A DNA stretch of 34,192 nucleotides. Source: an uncultured bacterium. GTDB taxonomy: Bacteria; Patescibacteriota; Patescibacteriia; 2-12-FULL-60-25. Under the pieces are notes generated by a model. The model searched no databases. It was not told where the DNA came from and saw only the letters and a program-made list of their open reading frames with translations. Shown here in pieces: positions 16,579-23,877 of the stretch. The stretch is from the NCBI GenBank assembly GCA_937949995.1, contig CALFEO010000017.1:1-34192 (forward strand). The letters run 5' to 3'. How positions within the stretch are numbered: the first letter of the stretch is position 1; each line of letters starts with the position of its first letter. A program made the position numbers and the translations under genes.

Positions 16579-16629
16579 CAGTGACAAGTGACAAGCGACA
16601 AGAGTTTAAAAACACTCTTGCAACTTGCT
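16579..16629. repeat. GTGACAAG hairpin between atpF and atpE
   Basis: Tandem GTGACAAG/GCGACAAG units with CAAGAGT pairing to ACTCTTG around an A-rich loop. It is an intercistronic hairpin directly downstream of the c-subunit gene in the transcript and might stabilise the upstream atpE message; function is inferred. Confidence 0.55.
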
Positions 16630-16648
16630 GCTTGGTACCGGTAACTTT

Positions 16649-16906
16649 TTAGACGAATTTGATGATAAGAGCGACGACCAAAGCGTAAATGGCGATAGCC
16701 TCGATAAAGGCGGCGCCGATAAGCATGGCTGTTTGAACCTTGGAAGCGGCTTCAGGATTGCGGCCGATTGATTCCATGGCCTTGGCACCGATTTTGCTGA
16801 TGCCGTATGCCGGGAGCATGCCTCCGACGGCGATTGTGGCCGCCATGGCGATTAAGCGGATAGAATCGATATTTGACGCTGTTGCGTGTGCGATTTCGTT
16901 TTCCAT
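16649..16906 (-). CDS. atpE: F1Fo ATP synthase subunit c
   Basis: Forms the rotating proteolipid ring. The 85-aa hairpin has two membrane spans (about 15-40 and 58-82) joined by the polar loop GRNPEA (R49, P51). The ion-binding carboxylate is E69 in GAAFIEAIAIYALV. Sodium-binding rings carry a Gln in span 1 and Ser/Thr right after the Glu. Here span 1 has GGMLPAYG (P32) and the residue after E69 is Ala, so proton coupling is predicted. The N-terminus is slightly long. Repeat-filled gaps on both sides set it off from atpB and atpF. Confidence 0.95.
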   Translation of the reverse strand: MENEIAHATASNIDSIRLIAMAATIAVGGMLPAYGISKIGAKAMESIGRNPEAASKVQTAMLIGAAFIEAIAIYALVVALIIKFV

Positions 16907-16935
16907 AAAACTTTAAAAAATAATAAAGAATAAAT

Positions 16936-16990
16936 AACGAACCACGAATTACGAACTTCGAATATCGAACCACGAATTTCGAATTTCGAA
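16936..16990. repeat. CGAATTTCGAA array between atpE and atpB
   Basis: Imperfect ACGAA/TCGAA units, including the 18-mer CGAATATCGAACCACGAA (16959-16976) found exactly at 6199-6216. Part of the 208-base gap 16907-17114; the rest of that gap shows no gene. Confidence 0.7.
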
Positions 16991-17114
16991 TAAGAACAAG
17001 CAATTGATTACATTGATTAGCGCTACGACGTTATTGTTTTTTGTTTAGAGTCGTCGTTAATGCATGTAAGGAATTGAGAGGAATCACAACAGATTGCGAT
17101 TCCATGGCAATGCC

Positions 17115-17966
17115 TTACTTGTGACCGTTTAAAGGTACAACGCCGCCGGCTTTGCCTCCAAAGGTGGCTTTGGAGTAATCGGCTCGCGGAGCATGCTCTT
17201 CTTCGTGATCGGCGTGGCTGATTGTGGCCATGTTAAGGAAGACGATGGTGAGAGTGGAGAAAACCAAAGCTTGTACAAAACCCACGAATAATTCGAGAAA
17301 TAAAAACGGCAAAGGAGCCAAAAACGGAGCCAAAAAAGCGATAACCAAAAGCAAGACTTCGCCGGCAAAAATGTTCCCGAATAAACGAAAGCTGAAAGAT
17401 AATATTTTGGAAAATTCGGAAACAAGCTCCAATAGCCCGACAAAACTGCCGATCACGAAGGGTTTGTGCCAAGGCGCTACGAAAAATTTGCTCCAGTATC
17501 CAAAAAAGCCCAAATAACGCATACCCATTATTTGGACGGATGTCATGGCGAATAAGGCTACTACGAAAGTGAAGTTTAAATCTGCGGAAAGCGATCGGAT
17601 GAAGGGAATTAAAGCGACTTGGCCGTGATGCAATCCCCAGATACCGATGGATCCCATACCCGGAACAACTTCGAGCAGGTTGGACAGTAATACGATAAAG
17701 AAAATTGTTGCGACTATCGGGAAAAATCTTAAAGCTTTGGCGCGATCATTGGTGATTGATTCAACGAAATCAAGAAAAAATTCCACAAAAATTTCCATCA
17801 ATCCCGCTATGCCGGTTGCGGGCTTATCAATATCTATATTACGCAATGTTGAACCTATTATAAGCAGTATGACAAAAAACAGCGCGCCGGCCATGAGCAA
17901 GGTATTGGTAACCGGAAAGCCGGCGATTGTTGCTATGAGTTCTGGTCCGATGGAAATTGCCAACAT
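17115..17966 (-). CDS. atpB: F1Fo ATP synthase subunit a
   Basis: Stator subunit with the proton half-channels. The 283-aa product has five to six membrane spans and the essential arginine R194 in FSFRLFGNIFAGE, followed by the conserved FVQALVFSTLTIVFL span. An unusual His/Asp/Glu-rich C-terminal tail starts after the last span (HADHEEEHAPRADYSK, about 251-266) and runs some 30 residues; its role is unknown. Twelve bases separate it from the upstream AtpI/Z-type gene. Confidence 0.96.
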   Translation of the reverse strand: MLAISIGPELIATIAGFPVTNTLLMAGALFFVILLIIGSTLRNIDIDKPATGIAGLMEIFVEFFLDFVESITNDRAKALRFFPIVATIFFIVLLSNLLEVVPGMGSIGIWGLHHGQVALIPFIRSLSADLNFTFVVALFAMTSVQIMGMRYLGFFGYWSKFFVAPWHKPFVIGSFVGLLELVSEFSKILSFSFRLFGNIFAGEVLLLVIAFLAPFLAPLPFLFLELFVGFVQALVFSTLTIVFLNMATISHADHEEEHAPRADYSKATFGGKAGGVVPLNGHK

Positions 17967-17978
17967 AACGTGAAGATG

Positions 17979-18251
17979 TCAGTTTTTGCTAACTTGGTTG
18001 ATAATTTTGACGGCTTTCATGCCAACCAGAATAGAGGAAGTGATGATTGACAGCATAATGCCGGTGAGTAAAAAAACGGGCGATGTGTCCAAATAACGAT
18101 CCAGCAGTCTGCCTCCAAGCGCCAAAGCAACCAGTGGAACCGCCATGGTATAGCCCATCTCCCAAGCAAAACCCAATGCCTCCCAGCCCGTTAAACCGGA
18201 GTCGGTTTTTACGGTTTGCGGTTTATCTTCCGTTCTTTGGTTTTGAGCCAT
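17979..18251 (-). CDS. AtpI/AtpZ-type ATP synthase accessory membrane protein
   Basis: Small protein of the ATPase gene 1 type, thought to help c-ring assembly or ion supply. The 90-aa product has a polar N-terminus and two membrane spans (about 32-50 and 58-82). The connecting GGRLLDRYLDTSPVF matches the family pattern of a G-x-x-LD motif between the spans. It is the first gene of the operon, where this family is normally found. The ATG at 18251 lies about 12 bases after the predicted transcription start, with no SD. Confidence 0.85.
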   Translation of the reverse strand: MAQNQRTEDKPQTVKTDSGLTGWEALGFAWEMGYTMAVPLVALALGGRLLDRYLDTSPVFLLTGIMLSIITSSILVGMKAVKIINQVSKN

Positions 18252-18269
18252 ATTTTTAAGGACGCCAAG

Positions 18270-18298
18270 ATTTTACGCGGTTGCGCCAAAAATGTCAA
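18270..18298 (-). promoter_or_regulatory. Promoter of the ATP synthase operon
   Basis: On the minus strand: TTGACA (18298-18293), 17-base spacer, TAAAAT (18275-18270). It sits in the 65-base gap before the first operon gene and just after the terminator of the upstream gene. Confidence 0.75.
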
Positions 18299-18304
18299 TG
18301 ATAT

Positions 18305-18327
18305 TAAAAAAACCGATTAACGGTTTT
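18305..18327 (-). terminator. Terminator of the four-span membrane protein gene
   Basis: AAAACCG (18309-18315) and CGGTTTT (18321-18327) form a stem; on the minus strand it is followed by seven U. The stop codon of the gene lies in the loop. It insulates the atp promoter from upstream transcription. Confidence 0.75.
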
Positions 18328-18862
18328 GTGCGAGTTCGGGTTTGGATTCGGTTAAGAAGGCGAATTCCCAGCAGGTGGCCAAGATATTGGCTGAAATATC
18401 CATAAAGGCGGGGATCATGAAGATGCCGACCAATTCGGTATTTTGCTTTAGGATTATCCAGAAAAAGAAGCTGAATAAGATTGCGGATATAAGAGCGTTA
18501 ACATAAGATTCGCGTCTTTTGGTTAAAATTTCCAGCTTCTCCTGCAAGGAGGTTTCGGATTGGTTTAGCAGGCACGTGATTTTTTTGTTTTTCGCAAAGA
18601 CGAAACGCCATTGAATGGCTGTTAGAGTTGTGATAATGCCCAAATAAATGTAGACATAAATCGTTAAAATTTCGTCAAATTTGATGTAAACAGCGTTTTC
18701 GCGTGATAAAAAATAAAATCCGCAAGTGACAAGTGATGTTTGCGCCAGCGCAACCAGACCAAGAATAATTCGGTATTGAATTATTGAGTTGATTTTATAA
18801 TATCTTCCGATTTTCAGCATCATCGATGCCGGAATTTGGAAAAGATTTTCTATGGGCTCCAT
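18317..18862 (-). CDS. Four-span membrane protein of unknown function
   Basis: Not recognised. The 181-aa product shows about four membrane spans (near 33-52, 66-84, 122-140 and 143-165), with a charged helical stretch between spans 2 and 3 (KNKKITCLLNQSETSLQEKLEILTKRRES, quoted here only for the sense of a coiled segment: ETSLQEKLEILTKRRES). A good SD (AAGGGGAG) stands 7 bases before the ATG at 18862. It has its own promoter and terminator, so it is a single-gene unit between the repeat block and the atp operon. A link to ATP synthase is not supported beyond proximity. Confidence 0.75.
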   Translation of the reverse strand: MEPIENLFQIPASMMLKIGRYYKINSIIQYRIILGLVALAQTSLVTCGFYFLSRENAVYIKFDEILTIYVYIYLGIITTLTAIQWRFVFAKNKKITCLLNQSETSLQEKLEILTKRRESYVNALISAILFSFFFWIILKQNTELVGIFMIPAFMDISANILATCWEFAFLTESKPELAQNR

Positions 18863-18899
18863 GCCTTCTCCCCTTTCCTTTTTTGGAATGTGCCGCTGA

Positions 18900-18928
18900 A
18901 ATATATAGGATTTTTAGTTGTTTGGCAA
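18900..18928 (-). promoter_or_regulatory. Promoter of the four-span membrane protein gene
   Basis: On the minus strand: TTGCCA (18928-18923), 17-base spacer, TATATT (18905-18900). The predicted leader is about 31 bases and contains the SD AAGGGGAG. Confidence 0.55.
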
Positions 18929-18937
18929 CCCATGTTA

Positions 18938-19243
18938 AGTTCATCAAGTATAAAGTAACAAGTTCATCAAGAGTAACTTAAGAGTTCATCAAGTATAAAG
19001 TAACAAGTTCATCAAGAGCAACTTAAGAGTTTATCAAGTTAAAAGTGACAAGTTCATCAAGAGAAACTTAAGAGTTTATCAAGTTAAAAGTAACAAGTTC
19101 ATCAAGAGAAACTTAAGAGTTTATCAAGTTAAAAGTAACAAGTTCATCAAGAGAAGCATAGGTTACTCTTGATAAACTTTAGTCTTGATGAATTTGTTAC
19201 TTGGTCTTGATGAACTTGTTACTTAGTCTTGATGAGCTTGTCA
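18938..19243. repeat. Five 45-bp tandem repeats with inverted partial copies
   Basis: Near-identical 45-base units start at 18938, 18983, 19028, 19073 and 19118 (opening AGTTCATCAAG or AGTTTATCAAG and ending ACTTAAG). Inverted part-copies (CTTGATGAACTTGTTACTT-type) follow at about 19166-19243, so the whole block can fold back on itself. It fills most of the 421-base gap 18863-19283. The same words occur inside the atp operon at 11493-11532 and 12930-13003. Confidence 0.85.
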
Positions 19244-19252
19244 TTTGGCAGT

Positions 19253-19276
19253 AAAAAAACCGCAGATTGCGGTTTT
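19253..19276 (-). terminator. Terminator after the phosphoesterase gene
   Basis: AAAACCGCA (19256-19264) pairs with TGCGGTTTT (19268-19276) around a GAT loop. On the minus strand seven U follow. It lies 8 bases past the stop of the metallophosphoesterase gene. Confidence 0.8.
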
Positions 19277-19283
19277 GGTGAGA

Positions 19284-20642
19284 TTATTTGAGAAGATCCG
19301 GGTGAACGATCCATTCGGATTGTTCCGGATGAGTGATGTCGAAGATGACGGCACAAAGGTTTTCGTCGTGCCAGCCACCAGGTTGCATGCACAGTGTGCC
19401 GTTGACCGTTTCTTTCCAGACCCCGCCGTTTATGAACGGGGCCTCGTGGATATGGCCTGAAAGCACGATATGCTTGGGGCCGGCTTCGAGCCATTGCCTC
19501 ATGCCTTGGCTGCCGAAGTGCCGATTTTCAAAACTTGCATCAAGAGCGCAGAAAGCCGGAGGAGTATGAATAACGTAAACCGTGTTTTGCGGATTTACGG
19601 ATCGGTCAAGTTCGATCAAATCCCGGTAGATTTCACTTTCCGGTTTTTCCCAAGCGTCATAAAATTGACCTCCGCTGTTGCGCACATAGGGATATCCCGC
19701 GATTTGTATGCCATCGGCCAGCTCATGTCTGCTGTCGTGGAGTAGTACTATCAACCCTTCTTGGTGCATTTGCCGGGCGACCGGGGCGCAGACGGCCATG
19801 TCATCATTGCCGAGAATCAAGTAGACGCGGGCTCCGGGGCGTTGTGTTTTGTAGGATTTTATTTGTTTTGCCAACCAATTTTTGAGAAATCGCATTTGAG
19901 CGTTTTCGGTTATGTTTCCCGGCGCTGAAGTTTCGCGAATCTGCAGATTGAGAGGATGATTTTTGGCGGCCGCAAAGCAATAGGATAAAAATTTGTGCAA
20001 ACCTGTTTGCGGGAGAGTGAATTTTTCCGGCTCCATCCCGTGATACTGCAACCATTGCGCGCATTCACTGCCGGTTTTTTTTATCAGTTTGGCGATTTCA
20101 TGCAAAAGCATGAAAGCCTCTTGTTTTTGTTCGTCGGTCATAGTCAGATAACGACCGGTACGCAAATTATCTTTGATTTCCGGTGAGTTGACCGGATAAT
20201 TCTCTTTAATCAGCGCTTCAATCAAATTCCATTCTTTGGCTGATAGAATCGGAGGATTGCTTGCGGTTGCCGATCCTCCGCTTGTCAGTTTGCGCAGTAT
20301 TTTTTGTTCATCCAACAAACGTTGCCAATCTTTGGAAACGCCGGCGTGAACTTGATAACCGCCGAGTTTTACGAAGTATCGCTCGGCTTCGGTTTTGCGG
20401 TTTTTTATTGCGGGTTCGATTTCTTCCAGGTAATCGACCAAAGTTTCGCCGTTGTCATCAAAGCGGAAATTTTTGGGAAGACAAGGCACCAGAGTTTTGT
20501 TGAAGTGGATAATTGGCCACTTTGGCGTCAAATCTCCGCCCAGGATGACGTGATCTATCCCCCGCTCGATTGCCAAGGCAAAGAGTTTTTCGAAGGCAAA
20601 ACGGTTTCCGTGGAGATCGGCGGCAAAGATTGCGAGCGTCAT
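19284..20642 (-). CDS. Calcineurin-like metallophosphoesterase with a large insertion
   Basis: Predicted two-metal phosphoesterase; the substrate is unknown. The 452-aa product shows the family motifs in order: DLHGN (D9, H11), GGDLTP (D37), GNDD (near 270, normally GNH[DE]), VIHTPP and SGHIHEAP (near 400). About 200 residues (roughly 50-255) between motifs 2 and 3 are an insertion of mostly helical, unrecognised sequence, making the protein far longer than simple YfcE-type enzymes. The replacement of the usual GNH histidine by D is notable. Its ATG overlaps the stop of the upstream nucleotidyltransferase-like gene in TAATG, so translation is probably coupled. A terminator follows directly. 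Confidence 0.88.
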   Translation of the reverse strand: MTLAIFAADLHGNRFAFEKLFALAIERGIDHVILGGDLTPKWPIIHFNKTLVPCLPKNFRFDDNGETLVDYLEEIEPAIKNRKTEAERYFVKLGGYQVHAGVSKDWQRLLDEQKILRKLTSGGSATASNPPILSAKEWNLIEALIKENYPVNSPEIKDNLRTGRYLTMTDEQKQEAFMLLHEIAKLIKKTGSECAQWLQYHGMEPEKFTLPQTGLHKFLSYCFAAAKNHPLNLQIRETSAPGNITENAQMRFLKNWLAKQIKSYKTQRPGARVYLILGNDDMAVCAPVARQMHQEGLIVLLHDSRHELADGIQIAGYPYVRNSGGQFYDAWEKPESEIYRDLIELDRSVNPQNTVYVIHTPPAFCALDASFENRHFGSQGMRQWLEAGPKHIVLSGHIHEAPFINGGVWKETVNGTLCMQPGGWHDENLCAVIFDITHPEQSEWIVHPDLLK

Positions 20643-21832
20643 TATACGGCTCCTTCGGTTACATCTCTGTCCATGATCGAACTGAGAGGCAAAAAGTGTC
20701 TTGCCTGAAGCTCCGGCAACTCTTGACTCAGATCCAACAGGTATTGAATTGCCGAAACTAAGACGTGCAGGTAATCGGTTTCCATGAATCCTACGGCCGT
20801 GTTTTTGGCTATGGCGGAAAACAGCCGAGATTGTTCGGAGCGGATGAATTCATCTTTCAATGCGCACATAAGAGCAAGATACTCGAATGAAACCCGGAAT
20901 ATCGGAGCATCCGGATTTTCAAAAATCCAACGTAATTCTCTACCGGACAACCGTGTGCCGGATAGGAATTTTTCATCAAACAAGAAACGCTGATCTTGAT
21001 CTTCAAGCGCATAAAACAGATTTAGCAAACCAAGCTTTGCCGGAAGAATCCAATAACGATCCGTGACCATATCGGCGGTTTTCAATGCGGACATGAATTT
21101 TCGTTCGGTGAATGTTCCCTGAGGGAGTAATAAATAGCCGAGCAAGTATTTAGGATCGATATCCAATTGTTTCAGAAATGGGTATCGCGAGTACAGCTCC
21201 GCTACGGCCAATTGCCGGATTTTTTCACCGTCGCAAGTTTGGGCAAGCTCGATTATTTGGGCTCGGCTCAAAAAATTCATGGGAGACCGCCGGACAATTT
21301 TTTCCAGGGCGTTTGGATTGAGTTTGAATTTTTTATTCAACCGGCAACAGTCGACATCATCAATTCCTGCGCGTACAGGCAGATAATGAAACAACCGGCC
21401 GGCGACTATGTATTCGGGGCTGACGCACCAAACTTGGGTCCCATTGTTTTGACAAAGAACCGTTTCCGAAATATGAGGCGGTGGAAATCCAAAATGGTAA
21501 TGAGTCAAAAATTCAATACAAAATACTGCCGGTCCTTGATTGTAGGGCAAATTGTATTCACAGCGCTCAATGTCATCCGACGAATACTTCCAATAGATTT
21601 CGTGGGGATGTTCCAAAACCAATTCGGTTTTACCGGGTGCGAAAACAACAACATCCATGTCTTTGTGTTCGCGTTCATCCTCAAGATTTTGAGAATAATG
21701 CCTGCCTCCGACAAATTCGGATTCCAGCAGATATTTGACAGCTACTCCGCCGGTCAATGCCCAATTCGGTTTTTTGGCACCAATGGGAAAAATGGCATCC
21801 AGATCTTGAATGTCGGCTTCGAGACTATCCAT
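20642..21832 (-). CDS. Nucleotidyltransferase-fold protein (AbiEii/MenT-like N-terminus)
   Basis: Function not known. The N-terminal part of the 396-aa product fits the minimal pattern of the DNA polymerase-beta-type nucleotidyltransferase superfamily: LTGG (26-29), then KDMDVVVF with D58 and D60, a likely third acid E107 in FCIEF, and the RAGIDDVDCCRL stretch (154-165). This resembles the conserved R-x-x-D-x-x-DL-type region of AbiEii toxins. The C-terminal 200 residues are helical and unrecognised. A strong SD (AAGGAG, 6 bases before ATG) marks the start. It is coupled to the downstream phosphoesterase through TAATG, suggesting a two-gene unit that could add and remove nucleotidyl groups. 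No activity is claimed. Confidence 0.65.
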   Translation of the reverse strand: MDSLEADIQDLDAIFPIGAKKPNWALTGGVAVKYLLESEFVGGRHYSQNLEDEREHKDMDVVVFAPGKTELVLEHPHEIYWKYSSDDIERCEYNLPYNQGPAVFCIEFLTHYHFGFPPPHISETVLCQNNGTQVWCVSPEYIVAGRLFHYLPVRAGIDDVDCCRLNKKFKLNPNALEKIVRRSPMNFLSRAQIIELAQTCDGEKIRQLAVAELYSRYPFLKQLDIDPKYLLGYLLLPQGTFTERKFMSALKTADMVTDRYWILPAKLGLLNLFYALEDQDQRFLFDEKFLSGTRLSGRELRWIFENPDAPIFRVSFEYLALMCALKDEFIRSEQSRLFSAIAKNTAVGFMETDYLHVLVSAIQYLLDLSQELPELQARHFLPLSSIMDRDVTEGAV

Positions 21833-21942
21833 GCAAGCTCCTTGATTGTGACCTTGGTCGGTATTGTCAAAGTACGCGTGCCGTATGCACGATTGAGAAA
21901 TTTAGCTAAAATTATCGATTTAGTCAATGTAATCGATAGATG

Positions 21943-22833
21943 TTAACTCGTAAATTCGCAATTAAAACAAATTATTGCGTTATTCGTGGTGATTGAGCGG
22001 ATTTCCGTATGGGAAAGATTGCGTAAATTAGCGATAAAATCAGCCACATGACGAACATGAGCCGGTTCATTGCGTTCTCCGCGGACAGGGACCGGAGCGA
22101 GCCAGGGGCAATCCGTTTCAAGCAGAAGACGGTTGAGGGGCATTTTTTTGACAATGTTGGCTAAAATATCTTGTTCCGGAGTGGATTTGCGAGGCTTGAA
22201 CGTGACGATGCCACCGATTCCGAGATAGCAGTTAAGATCCAAAAAAGCTTGAGCTTGTTTCCAGGTACCGGTAAAAGAGTGCATGGTGATTCGTAAATTC
22301 GGATGTTCGGTGCGTGCTTCCTTAATCATCATTAACATATCCTCTTCAGCATCTCGCATATGAACTATGAGGGTTTTGTCGAGTTTAGCGGCCAGATCGA
22401 TTTGTTGTTGAAAGACGAGTTGTTGATCGGAAATCCCCCAATCCAACGCTTCGCGTTGAATATCCCCCTTTGACGAGGGGGTCGCTTCGAGCATTGAGTC
22501 TAATCTATGGTAATCCAAACCGCATTCCCCTATTGCCAATACGCGAGGTGATGAAGTAGCCAAAGTCTCGAGAGTTTTGATGTCGTACGGTTCGTCGAGA
22601 GCGCCTTTTTCATCTTCATCCTCATAATCGCTGGTAACATGTTCGGGATGATAGCCCACAGAGCACCAAGTATCCGCATGATTCTCCGCGTAAGCGACTG
22701 CATCACGGCTGGTTGTGATGGCTGTGCCGACTGTAATGTTTTTAATATCAAATTCAGCCATGCGAGCATGGACTTGGGCGCGGTCTTCATCAAATTTGGC
22801 GAAGTGGAGGTGGGAATGGGTGTCTACCAACAT
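21943..22833 (-). CDS. tatD: TatD-family metal-dependent deoxyribonuclease
   Basis: TIM-barrel hydrolase of the amidohydrolase-like fold; TatD enzymes act as 3'-5' DNases. The 296-aa product carries DTHSHLHF (H6, H8), GECGLDYH (catalytic-site Glu), VHMRDA, MHSFTG and LLETDCPWLAP, so all metal ligands are kept. It is about 30 residues longer than usual because of an insertion after GLDYH (about 110-135). That stretch is encoded by DNA with two perfect hairpins (22444-22458 and 22464-22481), apparently a palindromic repeat inserted in frame. A second acidic insertion (SDYEDEDEKGALDEP) is near 70. The neighbourhood with metG is common in bacteria. Confidence 0.94.
   Translation of the reverse strand: MLVDTHSHLHFAKFDEDRAQVHARMAEFDIKNITVGTAITTSRDAVAYAENHADTWCSVGYHPEHVTSDYEDEDEKGALDEPYDIKTLETLATSSPRVLAIGECGLDYHRLDSMLEATPSSKGDIQREALDWGISDQQLVFQQQIDLAAKLDKTLIVHMRDAEEDMLMMIKEARTEHPNLRITMHSFTGTWKQAQAFLDLNCYLGIGGIVTFKPRKSTPEQDILANIVKKMPLNRLLLETDCPWLAPVPVRGERNEPAHVRHVADFIANLRNLSHTEIRSITTNNAIICFNCEFTS
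22444..22481. repeat. Palindromic repeats inside tatD
   Basis: CAACGCTTCGCGTTG (22444-22458) and CCCCCTTTGACGAGGGGG (22464-22481) are adjacent perfect or near-perfect hairpins. They coincide with the extra residues of the TatD protein. Confidence 0.65.
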
Positions 22834-23019
22834 ATTGTCTGAACCTTGATTTACCTGATTAATGGATTAACTTGATTGCTATCTTATTGTCTGAACCTTG
22901 ATTATCAAACTGATTTACAACCACATTGACATGATTACTATAGGTGAGGTTAAATAATATATTCCTAAAGTAATCAAGTTAATTTGAGCGTGAATCAAGT
23001 GAATCAAGGTTCAGACAAT
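22834..23019. repeat. ATTGTCTGAACCTTGATT repeats, two direct and one inverted
   Basis: The 18-mer occurs exactly at 22834-22851 and 22886-22903, and inverted at 23002-23019, with GATTAACTTGATT-type words between. The block fills the tatD to CvpA gap. Fifteen bases of it also recur at 2507-2521 next to the uvrB stop. Confidence 0.85.
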
Positions 23020-23495
23020 TATAGCAGTATCCAAAGCAATCCCATGAAGGTTTTGTAGATTAGTTGGGCTATGGGGGCGGAGTCGATGTAGGTGACGGCG
23101 GATGGGAGGATGTTGAAGGTTTTGATGAGCCAGATGATTCCGCCGGTTACGACTATGCCTTCGATGAGGCCGACCATGGCGCCGATGACGTGGTTGGCGG
23201 AGCGCATGAAAGGTATGCGAGCCAAGAAATCGTAAGTTTTGTCCAAAGCGCCAAATGCCCAGCCCATGATACGATCAACAATGACAAAGATGATTAAAAA
23301 CATCAGCATCTTGGCCCAGCTTTCGGGAAAGAGCCAGCTTAACAAAGGCGACGCGGCTACGTACCAAGCACGAGCGGCCAAAAAACCCAACACGGCTCCG
23401 ATAATGCGACCGAGAGAGACGATGAAGCCGTCTTTTAATCCGAGGCCAACGAAGGCGAGGAGGATTAATAGGAGGACGATGTTGAAGAGAGTCAT
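23019..23495 (-). CDS. CvpA-family membrane protein
   Basis: The family is named for colicin V production; its molecular role is poorly defined and is linked to envelope homeostasis. The 158-aa product has four membrane spans (about 2-20, 28-46, 62-82 and 103-125). GLKDGFIVSLGRIIGAVLGF is in the family's N-terminal signature region, and RIPFMRSANHVIGAMVGLIEG is the conserved glycine-rich loop before the last span (quoted in part: RSANHVIGAMVGLIEG). The stop codon overlaps the last base of an inverted repeat. A TAATTT box 8 bases before ATG may be its -10, but no good -35 is seen. Confidence 0.88.
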   Translation of the reverse strand: MTLFNIVLLLILLAFVGLGLKDGFIVSLGRIIGAVLGFLAARAWYVAASPLLSWLFPESWAKMLMFLIIFVIVDRIMGWAFGALDKTYDFLARIPFMRSANHVIGAMVGLIEGIVVTGGIIWLIKTFNILPSAVTYIDSAPIAQLIYKTFMGLLWILL

Positions 23496-23545
23496 ACACG
23501 ACTAAATTACAAATAATAAATAACAAATAATAAAGGTGGAATCGC

Positions 23546-23766
23546 TTAATAATTCATGCAAAGTGCATAGTGCATAGTGCAAAATGATTGTATCGCATGC
23601 CATTAATGCATAATGAATAATGAATAATGCACAATGATTGTATCGCTGGCGCGATATTTATTTATATAATGATCAAATTCCAGTATTATGCATCATGCAT
23701 TATTCATTATGCATTAATATTGTTAATCAAGCACCAATATCATGCATCATGCATTATTCATTATTA
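23546..23766. repeat. TGCATAATGAATAATG repeat block
   Basis: This gene-free gap (23496-23877, 382 bases) contains AATGATTGTATCGC twice (23583-23596, 23633-23646). It also has two exact 23-base copies at 23688-23710 and 23742-23764, and inverted copies near 23600-23630. The whole can fold into long AT-rich hairpins. No gene is seen. Confidence 0.8.
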
Positions 23767-23837
23767 ATTAAGTACAGTAATGCCGAAGGCTACCTTCATT
23801 CTTAATTCAAAATTGTTGGTTATTAAGTTTATTATAA

Positions 23838-23866
23838 CACAAGAGACGCATTTAGCGTCTCTTTGT
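23838..23866 (-). terminator. Hairpin after metG
   Basis: AAGAGACGC (23841-23849) pairs with GCGTCTCTT (23855-23863), extended by CAC/GTG with one bulge, 12 bases past the metG stop. The U-tract is poor on the minus strand, so it is a likely but not classical terminator. Confidence 0.55.
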
Positions 23867-23877
23867 GATTGGTGGGT

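Noticed and set aside
18938..19162. Tandem 45-bp repeats considered as a CRISPR array
   Set aside because: The units are contiguous with no unique spacers, and no cas gene is present.
21167..21946. 259-codon plus-strand frame opposite the nucleotidyltransferase-like gene
   Set aside because: The minus-strand frame has a strong SD, a family motif and coupling to the next gene; the plus-strand frame has none of these.
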